Positions 21,756 to 30,881 of a DNA stretch of 64,000 nt are shown here, piece after piece. This stretch comes from CALOBA01 sp942491465 (lineage in GTDB: Bacteria; Pseudomonadota; Gammaproteobacteria; Chromatiales; Chromatiaceae). Position 1 is the stretch's first letter. The number at the start of each line of letters is the position of its first letter. The translations under genes and the position numbers were made by a program. The DNA lies in assembly GCA_942491465.1 (NCBI GenBank), contig CALOBA010000049.1:62001-126000 (forward strand). The letters run 5' to 3'. Below the pieces are notes generated by a model, which did not search any database, was not told where the DNA came from, and saw only the letters and a list, made by a program, of their open reading frames with translations.

Positions 21756-22745
21756 ATGTTCCTGACCGGCTTTATCCTGGGGCTGTTGATCTACATCGTC
21801 TTTAAGGTCTTCATCCGCGCCTTCTACACCGTCAAGCCCAACGAGCGGGCGCTGATCACGTCCTTCGGTCGCGCCCAACGCATGGGCGCGGCGCGGGTGC
21901 GCGACGCCAGCCTCAACGACGAGGAGCAGGCCCGCTACGACTTCCCGCGGGTACGCACCGTCGGCCCCGGCGGCCCGTACTTCAAATGGCCCTGGCAAGA
22001 GGCGCACAAGGTCAGCATCGCCACCCAATCGCTGGACCTGACCTGGGACCCGACCAAGCGCCAGAGCACCATCGAGGCGGTGACCAAGGACAACCTGACC
22101 ACCGGTGTGGCCGGGCAGATCCGCTTCCGCGTGGCCGAGGGCAACCTCTATGCCTATCTGTTCGGCGTCGACAGCCCGCTGGAGCATGTGATGGGCTACT
22201 TCATCTCGGTGCTGCGCGAGCGCATGGCCAACTTCGTCGATCCCAAGGGCAAGAGCCTGGTGGGCGGCGACGAGGCCGGCGGCGACGAGGGCGGCAGCGC
22301 CGTGGAACTCTCCGAGGGGGTCTCCATCAACGACCTGCGCAAGAACCTGCCCCTGCTCAACAGCTACATGGAGGAGCAGTGCCGCTCCACCGCGGCCCGC
22401 TACGGCATCGAGCTGGACGCGGCCCTGATCACCCAGATCGACCCGCCCCCGGAGGTGGACCGGGCGCTCTCGGCCATCAACAGCACCCGCAACCAGGTCG
22501 CCGCCGACATCAGCACCGCCCGCGCCGATGCCGAACAGCAGATCACCATGAGCAAGCGCGCCGTGGACATCGCCAGCAACAACGCCCAGGCCGAGGTCGC
22601 CCCGCTGCGCGAACTGGCCGAGACCCTGGCCAAGATCAAGGCCAGCGGCGGCTCCGAGGCGCTGCACGCCTACGTCCGCAACATGCGCATCCCGCTGCTC
22701 GGGCGCGCGCGCCGGCTGGTCATGACCGCCGGTCAATCCAACTGA
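21756..22745 (+). CDS. SPFH/band 7 domain membrane protein (first of pair)
   Basis: The 329-aa protein has one N-terminal membrane segment (FLTGFILGLLIYIVFKVFI) and then a band 7/SPFH domain (VKPNERALITSFGRAQR; KRQSTIEAVTKDNLTTGVAG; residues ~28-230). A charged alpha-helical tail follows (VAADISTARADAEQQITMSK, about 245-300), the stomatin/flotillin architecture that oligomerises at membranes. SPFH proteins scaffold membrane microdomains or regulate membrane proteases. The second member begins 13 bp downstream. No NfeD-type or FtsH protein is adjacent. Start supported by GGAGG at proper spacing. Confidence 0.85.
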   Translation: MFLTGFILGLLIYIVFKVFIRAFYTVKPNERALITSFGRAQRMGAARVRDASLNDEEQARYDFPRVRTVGPGGPYFKWPWQEAHKVSIATQSLDLTWDPTKRQSTIEAVTKDNLTTGVAGQIRFRVAEGNLYAYLFGVDSPLEHVMGYFISVLRERMANFVDPKGKSLVGGDEAGGDEGGSAVELSEGVSINDLRKNLPLLNSYMEEQCRSTAARYGIELDAALITQIDPPPEVDRALSAINSTRNQVAADISTARADAEQQITMSKRAVDIASNNAQAEVAPLRELAETLAKIKASGGSEALHAYVRNMRIPLLGRARRLVMTAGQSN

Positions 22746-22758
22746 GGGGGACAGGGTC

Positions 22759-23703
22759 ATGCCATTATCCGGAATCGGCTTCTTCATCGGCCTGCTCGTC
22801 GGCATCGCCTTCATCCCGTTGCTGGCCGGGCTCGGTCGCGGCTTCGGGCTGTATGCGGTGGTGCGCGAACGCGAGGCGCAGGTCTTCACCCTGTTCGGCA
22901 AGGTCATGGGCACCCTGGACGACCCCGGCATCCGCTTCCCCGTGGGCCACTTCGGCCCGCGGGCGCTGTTGGTGCCGTTCTTCGGCAAGCGCTACCTGGT
23001 CAACACCGCGCTGCGCCAGTTCTACCTGCGCGACCAGATGGTCAACTCCGAGGAGGGCACGCCCATGGGGGTGGGCATCTGGTACGAGACCCAGGTCAGC
23101 GACCCGGTGTCGTTCCTGTTCGTCAACGAGAACCCCGACGGCTCCCTGCAGGCCAACGTGGCCAGCTCCACCATCTCGACCCTGAGCAACCTGGAGATGG
23201 ACAAGATGCTGGAGGACCGCCACCAGCTCAGCCGCAAGGTGCGCGCCACCGTCTCGCCACTGTCGGAGAAGTGGGGCTACAAGCTCGGCTCGGTCTACAT
23301 CCGCAAGGTCGCCTTCACCGATCGGCAGATGATCGTGAACATCACCGAGAAGGTGGTCAAGCGCCTGATCCAGGTCACCAGCGCCATGAAGCAGGACGGC
23401 GAAAACCGCGTCGGGCTGATCCAGAGCCAGACCGCGTTCAAGGTCTCGCAGCAGATGGCCGAGGCGGCGGCGACCCGCCCGTCGGTGGTCGGCGACGCCC
23501 TCAACGACATCGCCCGCAAGGACCCGGAGGTGCTGACCGCGGTGCTGGAGGTGATGGAGAACGAGGCCCTGATGAAGGCCGGCACCGAGGTCGATGTGCT
23601 GCCCGCGGGCAGCAATGTGCTGGTCCAGCTCGGCGGCGGCGGACGCGCCATCCCGGCAGCGTCTGATGCGCCGTTGGCCTTGGATAAGGGGCTGTTCTCC
23701 TGA
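22759..23703 (+). CDS. SPFH/band 7 domain membrane protein (second of pair)
   Basis: The 314-aa protein starts with a hydrophobic anchor (IGFFIGLLVGIAFIPLLAGL) and an SPFH domain (VREREAQVFTLFGKVMGTLD; FYLRDQMVNSEEGTPMGVGI; KLGSVYIRKVAFTDRQMI). It ends in a helical region (AFKVSQQMAEAAATRP...). It is a diverged paralogue of the preceding gene, and the two likely form a hetero-oligomer. A ribosome-binding site (GAGGGGGACAGGGTC) precedes the ATG. Copy 2 of the hairpin repeat starts 38 bp after the stop. Confidence 0.85.
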   Translation: MPLSGIGFFIGLLVGIAFIPLLAGLGRGFGLYAVVREREAQVFTLFGKVMGTLDDPGIRFPVGHFGPRALLVPFFGKRYLVNTALRQFYLRDQMVNSEEGTPMGVGIWYETQVSDPVSFLFVNENPDGSLQANVASSTISTLSNLEMDKMLEDRHQLSRKVRATVSPLSEKWGYKLGSVYIRKVAFTDRQMIVNITEKVVKRLIQVTSAMKQDGENRVGLIQSQTAFKVSQQMAEAAATRPSVVGDALNDIARKDPEVLTAVLEVMENEALMKAGTEVDVLPAGSNVLVQLGGGGRAIPAASDAPLALDKGLFS

Positions 23704-23741
23704 TCGGCGTGCGGCGCCTCACCGAGTACCGCGTTTCGACC

Positions 23742-23846
23742 TAAGTCAAGGTTCAGAAACAAGTGGTGCAGGCGCAACCACGAAACGGCCAATCAAAAGG
23801 CTCAGCGAACGGGCGTCTGCACCGCTTGTTTCTGAACCGATCCTAA
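23742..23846 (+). repeat. 105-bp hairpin repeat, copy 2
   Basis: Same element as at 20181, in the same orientation. Here the outer arm pairs perfectly (GGTTCAGAAACAAG with CTTGTTTCTGAACC), whereas copies 1 and 3 have a G-T pair there. It lies 38 bp downstream of the SPFH pair and 67 bp upstream of the GGDEF/EAL gene. Confidence 0.9.
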
Positions 23847-23913
23847 GCCCGCGCAGCCGGAACCGAAAAAGCTGCTCGATCGAAATCCTCGACAGTTTAG
23901 GCAAGTTTAGCGG

Positions 23914-26900
23914 ATGGACGGCATGAACATCCTCGGCGGGCTGATCAACAACGGCTCGGCACTGCTGGCCTTGGCCCTGGCCTACAGCCTGCTCATCGAT
24001 CACCTGCCGCGGGAGCGGTTGTCGACCCGGCTGCTCGGCGGGACACTGTTCGGCTTGGTGGCCCTGGTGGGCATGAGTTATCCGGTCACGCTGGAGCCGG
24101 GGCTGATCTTCGATGCGCGCACCGTCATCGTCGCCATGGCCGGGCTGTTCGGGGGCTGGCCGGCGGCGGCGGTCTCGGCCCTGATCGTCGGCGGGTTTCG
24201 GGCCTGGCTCGGCGGCGTCGGGGTCTGGATGGGGCTCGGCGTCATCGCCACCGCGGCCGTCTTCGGACTCGGGCTGCGGGCGCTGCACCGGGCCGGTCGG
24301 ATGCCGATCGACGCCGGCAGCCTGGCGCTGTTCGGCCTGCTCATGCACCTACTGGCCCTGAGCTGGAGCCTGCTGCTGCCGGCGCAGCTGCGCGAGACGG
24401 TCATCAGCACCGTCGCTGTACCCTATCTGCTGGTCATGCCGGCGCTCACCGTGCTGCTGGGTCTGCTGCTGCGCTCGCGCGAGCAGCATGTGGACGACGA
24501 GCGCGCCCTGCGCGAGAGCCGCGAGCGGCTGGAGAAGATCGCGGCCCACATCCCCGGCGCGATCTATCAATATCAGCAATGGCCCGACGGCCTGGCCAAG
24601 TTCCCCTACGCCAGCCCGGCGATGAAGGATGTCTACGGTATCGAGCCGGCCGCCATCGCCCGGGATGCGACCCCGATGTTCGCGGTGATCCACCCCGATG
24701 ACCTTGGGCATGTGCAGCGCTCCATCGCGCACTCGATGGAGACGCTGACCGTCTGGCACGACATCTGCCGCATTCGGCATCCCGCCGGTCACACCCTCTG
24801 GCTGGAAGGCGAATCCTCACCGGAGCCGCAGCCCGACGGCAGCGTGCTCTGGTCGGGCTACCTGCGCGACATCAGCGATCGCGTGCAGATGGAGGCGGCG
24901 GTGGACGCCACCCGCGCCACCCTGGAGGCGGCGCTGGCCAGCATGCGCGACGCGGTCTTCATCTCCGACGCCGACGGCAACCTGCTGCACATCAACCAGG
25001 CCTTTGCGACCTTTCATCGCTTCGCGGGGGTCGACGAATGCTGCACCCGGCTCGGCACCTACCATGACGTCCTCGAGGTCCAACTCCCCGACGGCACGCC
25101 GGTCGCCCACGACCAGTGGGCCATCCCCCGCGCGCTGCGCGGCGAGACGGCGGTGGACCAGGAATATCGCCTGCGCCGCAAGGATACCGCCGAGACCTGG
25201 ATCGGCAGCTACGACCTGGCGCCGATCCGCGCCCGGGACGGCCGCATCGTCGGCTCCGTGGTCACCGCCCGCGACATCACCGAGACCAGGGCGCACGAGG
25301 CCGAGCTCGCCCACATCGCCAACCACGACCAGCTCACCGGCCTGCCGAACCGGCGCCTGCTCACCGATCGGCTGACCCAGGCCATCGCCCACAGCCGGCG
25401 CAGCGCACTGGCGCTGGCGGTCTGCTACCTCGACCTGGACGGCTTCAAGCCGATCAATGATCGTTACGGACACGAGGTCGGCGACCAGCTGCTGATCAAG
25501 GTCGCCGAGAGCCTGCGCCGTATCCTGCGCGGCCACGACACCGTCGCCCGCCTCGGCGGCGACGAGTTCGTCCTGCTGCTCACCCGCCTGGGCGCGCCCG
25601 AAGACTGCGCGCAGCTGCTCGACCGCGTGCTCGCCACCATCCGCCGCCCCATCGTCCTCGCCGGCGCCAGCCATCAGGTGTCCGCCAGCATCGGCGTCTC
25701 GCTGCAGCCGCCCGACAGCGCCGACCCCGACACCCTGCTGCGCCACGCCGACCAGGCCATGTATCGGGCCAAGGAGCTGGGCAAGAACACCTTCCATATC
25801 TACGACCCGTCCCAGGACCGCGCCCTGCATGCCCGCCGACTGCGCCGCGGCCAGCTCGGCGAGGCCCTGGAGCGCGACGAGCTGGTGCTCTATTTCCAGC
25901 CCCAGGTGCACCTGATCAGCCGCGAGGTCATCGGTGCCGAGGCCCTGATCCGCTGGCAGCACCCGGAGCAGGGACTGCTCCCGCCCGGCGCCTTCCTGCC
26001 CGAGATCGAGGGCAGTGTGCTGGAGATCGCCGTGGGCGAGTGGGTCATCGACCACGCCCTGGCGCAGATCGAGCGTTGGAGCGACGCCGGGCTGCACCTG
26101 CCCATCAGCGTCAACATCGCCGCCGGCCACCTGATGCAGCCGGCATTCGCCAAGCGGCTCGCCGCCCTGCTGCAGGCCCATGGCGGCGTCGCCCCCGGCG
26201 ACCTGGAGCTGGAGATCCTGGAGTCCGCCGCCTTCAGCGACTTCGAGCAGGCCCGGGCGGTGCTGGTGGAATGCCGCGAACTCGGCGTGCGCTTCGCCCT
26301 CGACGACTTCGGCACCGGCTACTCGTCGCTGGCCTACTTCCGCGCCCTGCCCATCGACCTGCTCAAGATCGATCAGTGCTTCGTGCGCGACATGCTCGAC
26401 GACCCCGGCGACATGGAGATCGTCGAGAGCGTGGTCCGCCTGTCCCAGGCCTTCAACCGCAGCGTCATCGCCGAGGGCGTCGAGACCCTGGAGCATGCCG
26501 CGCTGCTGACCTGGCTCGGCTGCCGCCGCGGCCAGGGCTACGGCATCGCCCGTCCCATGCCCGCCGCCGACCTGCCCGGCTGGATCAGCGGTTGGTCCGC
26601 GCAGACCGGGTGGCTCGCTGGCGACGAGACCCGCGGTCGCGACGATATCCCGCTCATCGTTGCCGCCCAGAACCACCTGCACTGGATCGACCGCGTGGCC
26701 CGGGCCGTGGACGGCGAAGACGGCCTCGGCGACATCGACATGACCACCGAGACCTGCCCGTTCGGGCGCTGGTACCTGGGTCACGGCAGCAAGCGCTGCG
26801 GCAACCTGGCCGCGTATAGAGACCTGGGGCCGCTGCACCAGCGCGTTCACGCCGTCGCCGCCGGCCTGCTGGCGAAGGCGCGGGCCGGCGAGACCGCCGC

Positions 26901-27018
26901 CGCCCAGGACGGAATGCAGGAGCTGTTCGCCGCCCGCGACGCCATGTTCGCCGCCATGGCGCGGCTGGTGCGCCAGGTCAGGCCGGGGAGCAAGCCGGCG
27001 GCGGATGCACCGCGCTGA
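23914..27018 (+). CDS. 5TMR-LYT / PAS / GGDEF / EAL / CZB cyclic-di-GMP signalling protein
   Basis: The 1034-aa protein can in principle make and break c-di-GMP. Order: 5TMR-LYT sensor membrane domain (1-~190), PAS (~200-325), second PAS (~330-460), GGDEF (~470-635), EAL (~645-895) and a C-terminal CZB zinc-binding domain (~910-1025). RLGGDEFVLLL (near 545) is a full active-site GGDEF. The phosphodiesterase motif EALIRWQ (near 675) is present, with DDFGTGYSSL and KIDQCFV retaining catalytic residues. The CZB part has CPFGRWYLGHG and HQRVH-like His residues. Both catalytic domains look intact. An ATG three codons in is an alternative start. The stop is 9 bp from the convergent mgtE end. Confidence 0.92.
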   Translation: MDGMNILGGLINNGSALLALALAYSLLIDHLPRERLSTRLLGGTLFGLVALVGMSYPVTLEPGLIFDARTVIVAMAGLFGGWPAAAVSALIVGGFRAWLGGVGVWMGLGVIATAAVFGLGLRALHRAGRMPIDAGSLALFGLLMHLLALSWSLLLPAQLRETVISTVAVPYLLVMPALTVLLGLLLRSREQHVDDERALRESRERLEKIAAHIPGAIYQYQQWPDGLAKFPYASPAMKDVYGIEPAAIARDATPMFAVIHPDDLGHVQRSIAHSMETLTVWHDICRIRHPAGHTLWLEGESSPEPQPDGSVLWSGYLRDISDRVQMEAAVDATRATLEAALASMRDAVFISDADGNLLHINQAFATFHRFAGVDECCTRLGTYHDVLEVQLPDGTPVAHDQWAIPRALRGETAVDQEYRLRRKDTAETWIGSYDLAPIRARDGRIVGSVVTARDITETRAHEAELAHIANHDQLTGLPNRRLLTDRLTQAIAHSRRSALALAVCYLDLDGFKPINDRYGHEVGDQLLIKVAESLRRILRGHDTVARLGGDEFVLLLTRLGAPEDCAQLLDRVLATIRRPIVLAGASHQVSASIGVSLQPPDSADPDTLLRHADQAMYRAKELGKNTFHIYDPSQDRALHARRLRRGQLGEALERDELVLYFQPQVHLISREVIGAEALIRWQHPEQGLLPPGAFLPEIEGSVLEIAVGEWVIDHALAQIERWSDAGLHLPISVNIAAGHLMQPAFAKRLAALLQAHGGVAPGDLELEILESAAFSDFEQARAVLVECRELGVRFALDDFGTGYSSLAYFRALPIDLLKIDQCFVRDMLDDPGDMEIVESVVRLSQAFNRSVIAEGVETLEHAALLTWLGCRRGQGYGIARPMPAADLPGWISGWSAQTGWLAGDETRGRDDIPLIVAAQNHLHWIDRVARAVDGEDGLGDIDMTTETCPFGRWYLGHGSKRCGNLAAYRDLGPLHQRVHAVAAGLLAKARAGETAAAQDGMQELFAARDAMFAAMARLVRQVRPGSKPAADAPR

Positions 27019-27027
27019 ACGCCCGGC

Positions 27028-28701
27028 TCAGAGCAGGATCAGCGTCGCCAGGCCCAGAAAGGCGAAGAAGCCGACCACGTCGGTGACCGTGGTCAGCACG
27101 ACGCTGCCGGCCAGCGCCGGATCGATGCCGAAGCGCTGCATGATCAGCGGGATGACGACGCCGGCGAAGGCGGCGCAGAGGAGATTGAGCAGGATGGCCG
27201 CGGCAATGATGCCGCCGATCATCCAGTTGCCGAACCAGAGCACGGCAAGCGCGGCGACCACCAGCGACCAGAGCAGGCCGTTGATCAGGCCGATGCCGGC
27301 CTCCTTCAGCAGCAGGATGCGGGTATTGCCGGCGCCGAGCTGACCGGTGGCGAGCCCGCGGATGACCAGCGTCAGGGTCTGGCTGCCGGCGATGCCGCCC
27401 ATGCTGGCGACAATGGGCATGAGCACCGCCAACGCGACGATCTGTTCCAGCGTGCCCTCGAACAGGCCGATGACCCAGGCGGCAAGGAAGGCGGTGAGCA
27501 GGTTGATGCCGAGCCAGACCGCGCGGCGGCGGCTGCTGGCGAGCACCGGCGCAAACATGTCCGTCTCATCGTCGAGACCGGCCATGCCGAGCATGGAGTG
27601 CTCGGCCTGCTCGCGGATGACGTCGACCACGTCGTCGATGGTGATGCGCCCGAGCAGGCGCCCACGGTCGTCGAGCACCGGGGCCGAGATCAGGTCTTGG
27701 TCCTCGAAGCGCTTGGCCACGTCCAGGCTGGCGGCGTCGGCGGCGATGGGCTCGAAGTCGGTCTCCATCAGCTCGGCGATCGGGGTCTCGGGACGTGCCG
27801 TGACCACCCGGCGCACGCGCAGGATGCCCTGATAGTGGTTCTTGCGGTCCACCACGAACAGCTTGTCGGTGTTCGGCGGCAGGTCTTCGAGCAGACGCAG
27901 GTAGCGCAGCAGGGTGCCGATCTTGACCGATGAGCGCACCGCAATCGAGTCCAGGTTCATCAGGCCGCCGGCGCTGTCTTCGGGGTAGGACAGCATCGAT
28001 TCCAGGCGCGCGCGCTCGCGCTGGTTGCGCACCGCGAGCAGCTGTCGGCCGAGGTCGTCCGGCAGGTCCTGGATCAGGTCCACCAGGTCGTCGGGCTCCA
28101 AGGCCCTTGCCGCGTCCACCAGGTCGTCGAAGTCCATCTCGCCGGCCAAGCGGCTGCGCACCCCTGCGTGGAGGTGACGCAGCACCTTGCCGGCGCGCTC
28201 GTTGTCGATCATGTCCCAGGCCGCCCCCCGCTCCGCCGCCGGCAGCGACTCCAGCAGGCCGGCCACGCGGGCCGGGTGCAGCTTGCGGAACAGCCGGGCG
28301 ATGCGCTTGAGCTTGCCCTGGTCGAGGGCGTCGAGCACCAGGCGCAGCTGGGTCTCGGGCTCCTCGGCGGCGGCCTCGGGGGAGGTCTCGGCGGAGGCCG
28401 TGTCTTGCGCGCCGTCCGGTCGCGCCGGCGGGGCCGAGCCGGGGGCGTCGTCCACCCCGGCATCGCGACGCAACTGTCGGCTCAGGCCCGGCGGCAGATG
28501 GGTCAGGACCTTCTGCTCGGCGTGCTCGTCGACCTGCTGCCAGGCGGCGACCCGCTGCTCTGCGCTCAAGGACTCCAACAGGCTGGCGATCTTTGCCGGG
28601 TGCATGCCGCGCAGCAGCCGGCGCACGCGCTGGCGCCGGTGCTCGTCGAGGGCCTGGCGAAGGTCGTCTAGGGTCGTTGTCTCGCGGCTCGGGCTGGTCA
28701 T
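27028..28701 (-). CDS. mgtE: magnesium transporter MgtE
   Basis: MgtE is a dimeric Mg2+ channel gated by cytosolic Mg2+. The 557-aa protein has an MgtE N-domain, tandem CBS domains (~235-360, GILRVRRVVTARPETPIAEL; DDRGRLLGRITIDDVVDVI) and a five-helix membrane domain (~385-557). The membrane domain includes PIVASMGGIAGSQTLTLVIRG, the ion-pore signature. The N-terminal part is longer than usual (family ~450 aa) because a helical unit is repeated: HPAKIASLLESLSAEQRVAAW near 38 and HPARVAGLLESLPAAERGAAW near 145, joined by a Pro/Ala/Glu-rich linker. Confidence 0.95.
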   Translation of the reverse strand: MTSPSRETTTLDDLRQALDEHRRQRVRRLLRGMHPAKIASLLESLSAEQRVAAWQQVDEHAEQKVLTHLPPGLSRQLRRDAGVDDAPGSAPPARPDGAQDTASAETSPEAAAEEPETQLRLVLDALDQGKLKRIARLFRKLHPARVAGLLESLPAAERGAAWDMIDNERAGKVLRHLHAGVRSRLAGEMDFDDLVDAARALEPDDLVDLIQDLPDDLGRQLLAVRNQRERARLESMLSYPEDSAGGLMNLDSIAVRSSVKIGTLLRYLRLLEDLPPNTDKLFVVDRKNHYQGILRVRRVVTARPETPIAELMETDFEPIAADAASLDVAKRFEDQDLISAPVLDDRGRLLGRITIDDVVDVIREQAEHSMLGMAGLDDETDMFAPVLASSRRRAVWLGINLLTAFLAAWVIGLFEGTLEQIVALAVLMPIVASMGGIAGSQTLTLVIRGLATGQLGAGNTRILLLKEAGIGLINGLLWSLVVAALAVLWFGNWMIGGIIAAAILLNLLCAAFAGVVIPLIMQRFGIDPALAGSVVLTTVTDVVGFFAFLGLATLILL

Positions 28702-28836
28702 CGGCGGGGGCTCGGTGGGGTGGGGCGGATCGCCGAGCGGGGATCAGGCGCGGCGCGGGGCGATGGTCCGCCTGTTGTTGATCTGTCGGGGAACAGCTAA
28801 GGCGTTCAGCGTTTCCCGCCGGGCAAGATGCCCGGT

Positions 28837-28868
28837 CATTTTTCAACTGCCCAAGCAGTTGAAAAATG
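28837..28868. repeat. perfect 14-bp palindrome
   Basis: CATTTTTCAACTGC and its exact complement flank a CCAA loop, in the 286-bp gap between two minus-strand genes. A second short hairpin (CCAGC-ACC-GCTGG) follows at about 28890. The T-tract lies inside the arm, not after it, so it does not look like a standard terminator. No gene is supported in 28702-28987. Confidence 0.7.
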
Positions 28869-28987
28869 GAGCAAGGCGAAATCGACCAGCACCGCTGGTG
28901 GACTGCGTTGCGCTTGCCCACCTCGCGCTGCGGTTGTTGCGCAACCGGTCGTAGCGGCGCCTCGTCGCCGGATGGCCCTGCGGCGAG

Positions 28988-29329
28988 CTACTCGTCGGTC
29001 TCGGTCCCGGCGGCCTGCTCGGCGCCCTGCAGGTTGATGTTGATGCCGCGCTTGGCCAGCTCCGCGACCACATTGGCGGCGTTGGCATTGCCCTGTTGCG
29101 CCAGCCGGGCCGTGTCGCCGGCGACGCCGTCGAGCTGGGTGCGCAGGCCTTGCGACTCCTGCAGCGGCGTCTCTTGGGCGGTGATGGTCGCCTGCAGATT
29201 GCCGCGCTCGCGGTTGAGCTGGATGGTTTGGAAGACCAGCAGGATCAGCAGTGCCGCCCCAAACAGCAGCAGCGGGATGAACCCCCCGAAGTGGCGGTTG
29301 CTCAGGTCTGTTGTTGTCTCGGTATTCAT
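28988..29329 (-). CDS. small single-pass membrane protein, coiled coil (second of pair)
   Basis: The 113-aa protein starts MNTETTTDLSNRHFGGFIPL, has one membrane helix (FIPLLLFGAALLILLVFQTI, about 17-37) and a polar helical region rich in Gln/Asn/Ala. It ends in ELAKRGININLQGAEQAA. The ATG overlaps the stop of the next gene upstream on the strand (ATGA). The upstream protein has the same plan and ends in a matching ML-x-x-HGINV segment, so the two are probably diverged duplicates that work together. I do not recognise the family. No signal peptidase site is evident; the bulk is likely periplasmic. Confidence 0.7.
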   Translation of the reverse strand: MNTETTTDLSNRHFGGFIPLLLFGAALLILLVFQTIQLNRERGNLQATITAQETPLQESQGLRTQLDGVAGDTARLAQQGNANAANVVAELAKRGININLQGAEQAAGTETDE

Positions 29330-29676
29330 TCGGCAGTCTCCGTGGGCGGGGTGGAGATCGGCGCGGATGCCGCGTCGGTCTGCTGCGGCTGGCGAACGCT
29401 CACGTTGATGCCGTGGCTGGCCAGCATCTCCAGCAGGGCGCGGTCTTGTTCCTGCACGGACAGTCGGGCCAGGGCCTGCACGAGCTGGTTGTGCAGACGG
29501 CCGAGACCGATGCTCTGATTGATGTACTGCTGGCGCTCGTTGGCCTGCTGGCGCAGGCCCTGATTGCCGGAGGTCATGACCACGTTGACGGTGACCAGGA
29601 CCAGGGCCGCGAGGCCCATGAGGGTGAGCAGCCAAAATTTGGCCGCGGATAGGCGATTGAGGGTGCTGTTTACCAC
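29326..29676 (-). CDS. small single-pass membrane protein, coiled coil (first of pair)
   Basis: The 116-aa protein starts MVNSTLNRLSAAKFWLLTLM, with a membrane helix at about 14-34 (WLLTLMGLAALVLVTVNVVM). A Gln/Asn-rich helical region follows (QGLRQQANERQQYINQSIGL), ending in LEMLASHGINVSVRQPQQ and a Pro/Thr/Ala tail. It lies 113 bp downstream of sppA on the same strand. Layout matches the neighbouring 113-aa protein. No family is recognised. Function unknown; a role in envelope protein handling is possible only by position. Confidence 0.7.
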   Translation of the reverse strand: MVNSTLNRLSAAKFWLLTLMGLAALVLVTVNVVMTSGNQGLRQQANERQQYINQSIGLGRLHNQLVQALARLSVQEQDRALLEMLASHGINVSVRQPQQTDAASAPISTPPTETAE

Positions 29677-29789
29677 CGGCTACTCCTTAACGGGCTGGGC
29701 GGTCGATTCGGGTGGGACGAGCGACCCCAGCGTCGCTCCGTCTCGGCGGCATTGTGCCGAGCCTGACGCTGGAGTCAAGCCAAGGGAGG

Positions 29790-30794
29790 TCAGCGCAGCA
29801 TGGGCATCGCGTCGACGCCGCCGACCTCCAGCAGGGTGCGGGCGATGCTCGCGCCCAGCCGATCGGTCAGGCGTTCGAGCAGGTCTTGGTCCTTGCTGTA
29901 CTTGACCAGATCCTCGGCACCGATCTGATCGCGGGCGAGCGAGCTGCTGGTGCCGACGCCATCGGCCAGGCCGAGCCGGACGCTCTCCTCGCCTGTCCAA
30001 AACAGGCCGCTGAACAGCTCTTCACCACCGTTCAGCCGGTCGCCGCGCCCCTCTTTGACGGCCGCGATGAATTGGGCGTGCAGCTGATCGAGCAGCCCCT
30101 GGATGAAGTTCTGGTCGAACGCGGTCAGCGGCGAGAAGGGGTCGCCGAGGCCCTTGTGCTCGCCGGCGGTGAGCAGGCGGCGCTGGACGCCCAGCTCGTC
30201 GATGGCGCGCTGGAAGCCGAAGCTGTCCATGCGCACGCCGATGGAGCCCACCAGGCTGGCCGGGTTGACGTAGATCTCGTCGGCGGCGGCGGCGATGTAG
30301 TAGGCGCCCGAGGCGCAGCTGTCCACCGCGACGGCATAGACGGGCTTGTCGGGATGCTCCTCCTTCAAGCGGCGGATCTCGTCGTAGACGTAGCCGGACT
30401 GGACCGGGCTGCCGCCGGGGCTGTTGATGCGCAGGATGATGCCCTTGGCGTCGTCGGCCTCGAACGCCTTGCGCAGGGCGGTGATGATGCGGTCAGCGCT
30501 GGCGTCGGTCTTCGGGCTGATGACGCCGGTGACCTCGATCAGGGCCGTGTGCTCGCCGCCGCCGCCCAGGGCGTCACCCAGGTCGCCCGCCGAATAGATG
30601 GCCACGAGCACCACCAGGTAGGCGACGATGGCGAGCTTGAACAGGGTCGACCAGCGGTGACTGCGACGCTGCTCGCGCAGGTACTCGGCGGCCATGCGGT
30701 TGATCAGGGCACGTTCCCAATCGGGATGGTCCGGCGCGGGCATGTCGGCGTCGGCTTGCCGCTTGGATCTCCAGGTCCAGAAGCGCCATGTCAT
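29790..30794 (-). CDS. sppA: signal peptide peptidase SppA, short form (S49 family)
   Basis: SppA degrades remnant signal peptides in the inner membrane. The 334-aa protein has an N-terminal cytoplasmic segment, one membrane helix (about 52-68) and a single S49 protease domain, the short form with one catalytic unit per chain. The nucleophile is Ser162 in SCASGAYYIAAAADEIY and the general base is Lys214 in AGEHKGLGDPF. NSPGGSP (124-130) forms the oxyanion/cleft loop. The start is the ATG at 30792-30794. It is followed on the strand by the two small membrane proteins. Confidence 0.93.
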   Translation of the reverse strand: MTWRFWTWRSKRQADADMPAPDHPDWERALINRMAAEYLREQRRSHRWSTLFKLAIVAYLVVLVAIYSAGDLGDALGGGGEHTALIEVTGVISPKTDASADRIITALRKAFEADDAKGIILRINSPGGSPVQSGYVYDEIRRLKEEHPDKPVYAVAVDSCASGAYYIAAAADEIYVNPASLVGSIGVRMDSFGFQRAIDELGVQRRLLTAGEHKGLGDPFSPLTAFDQNFIQGLLDQLHAQFIAAVKEGRGDRLNGGEELFSGLFWTGEESVRLGLADGVGTSSSLARDQIGAEDLVKYSKDQDLLERLTDRLGASIARTLLEVGGVDAMPMLR

Positions 30795-30881
30795 TTCGTA
30801 TCAACTCCTCGGTTCGGAATCAGGTCGGTGAGGTGGTCGCGATGCGACCCTCGGCGGCTCGGCAGATTGCAACATATGGGG

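Noticed and set aside
28837..28868. Rho-independent terminator
   Set aside because: The palindrome is perfect but the T-tract lies inside the arm and no T-run follows on either strand.
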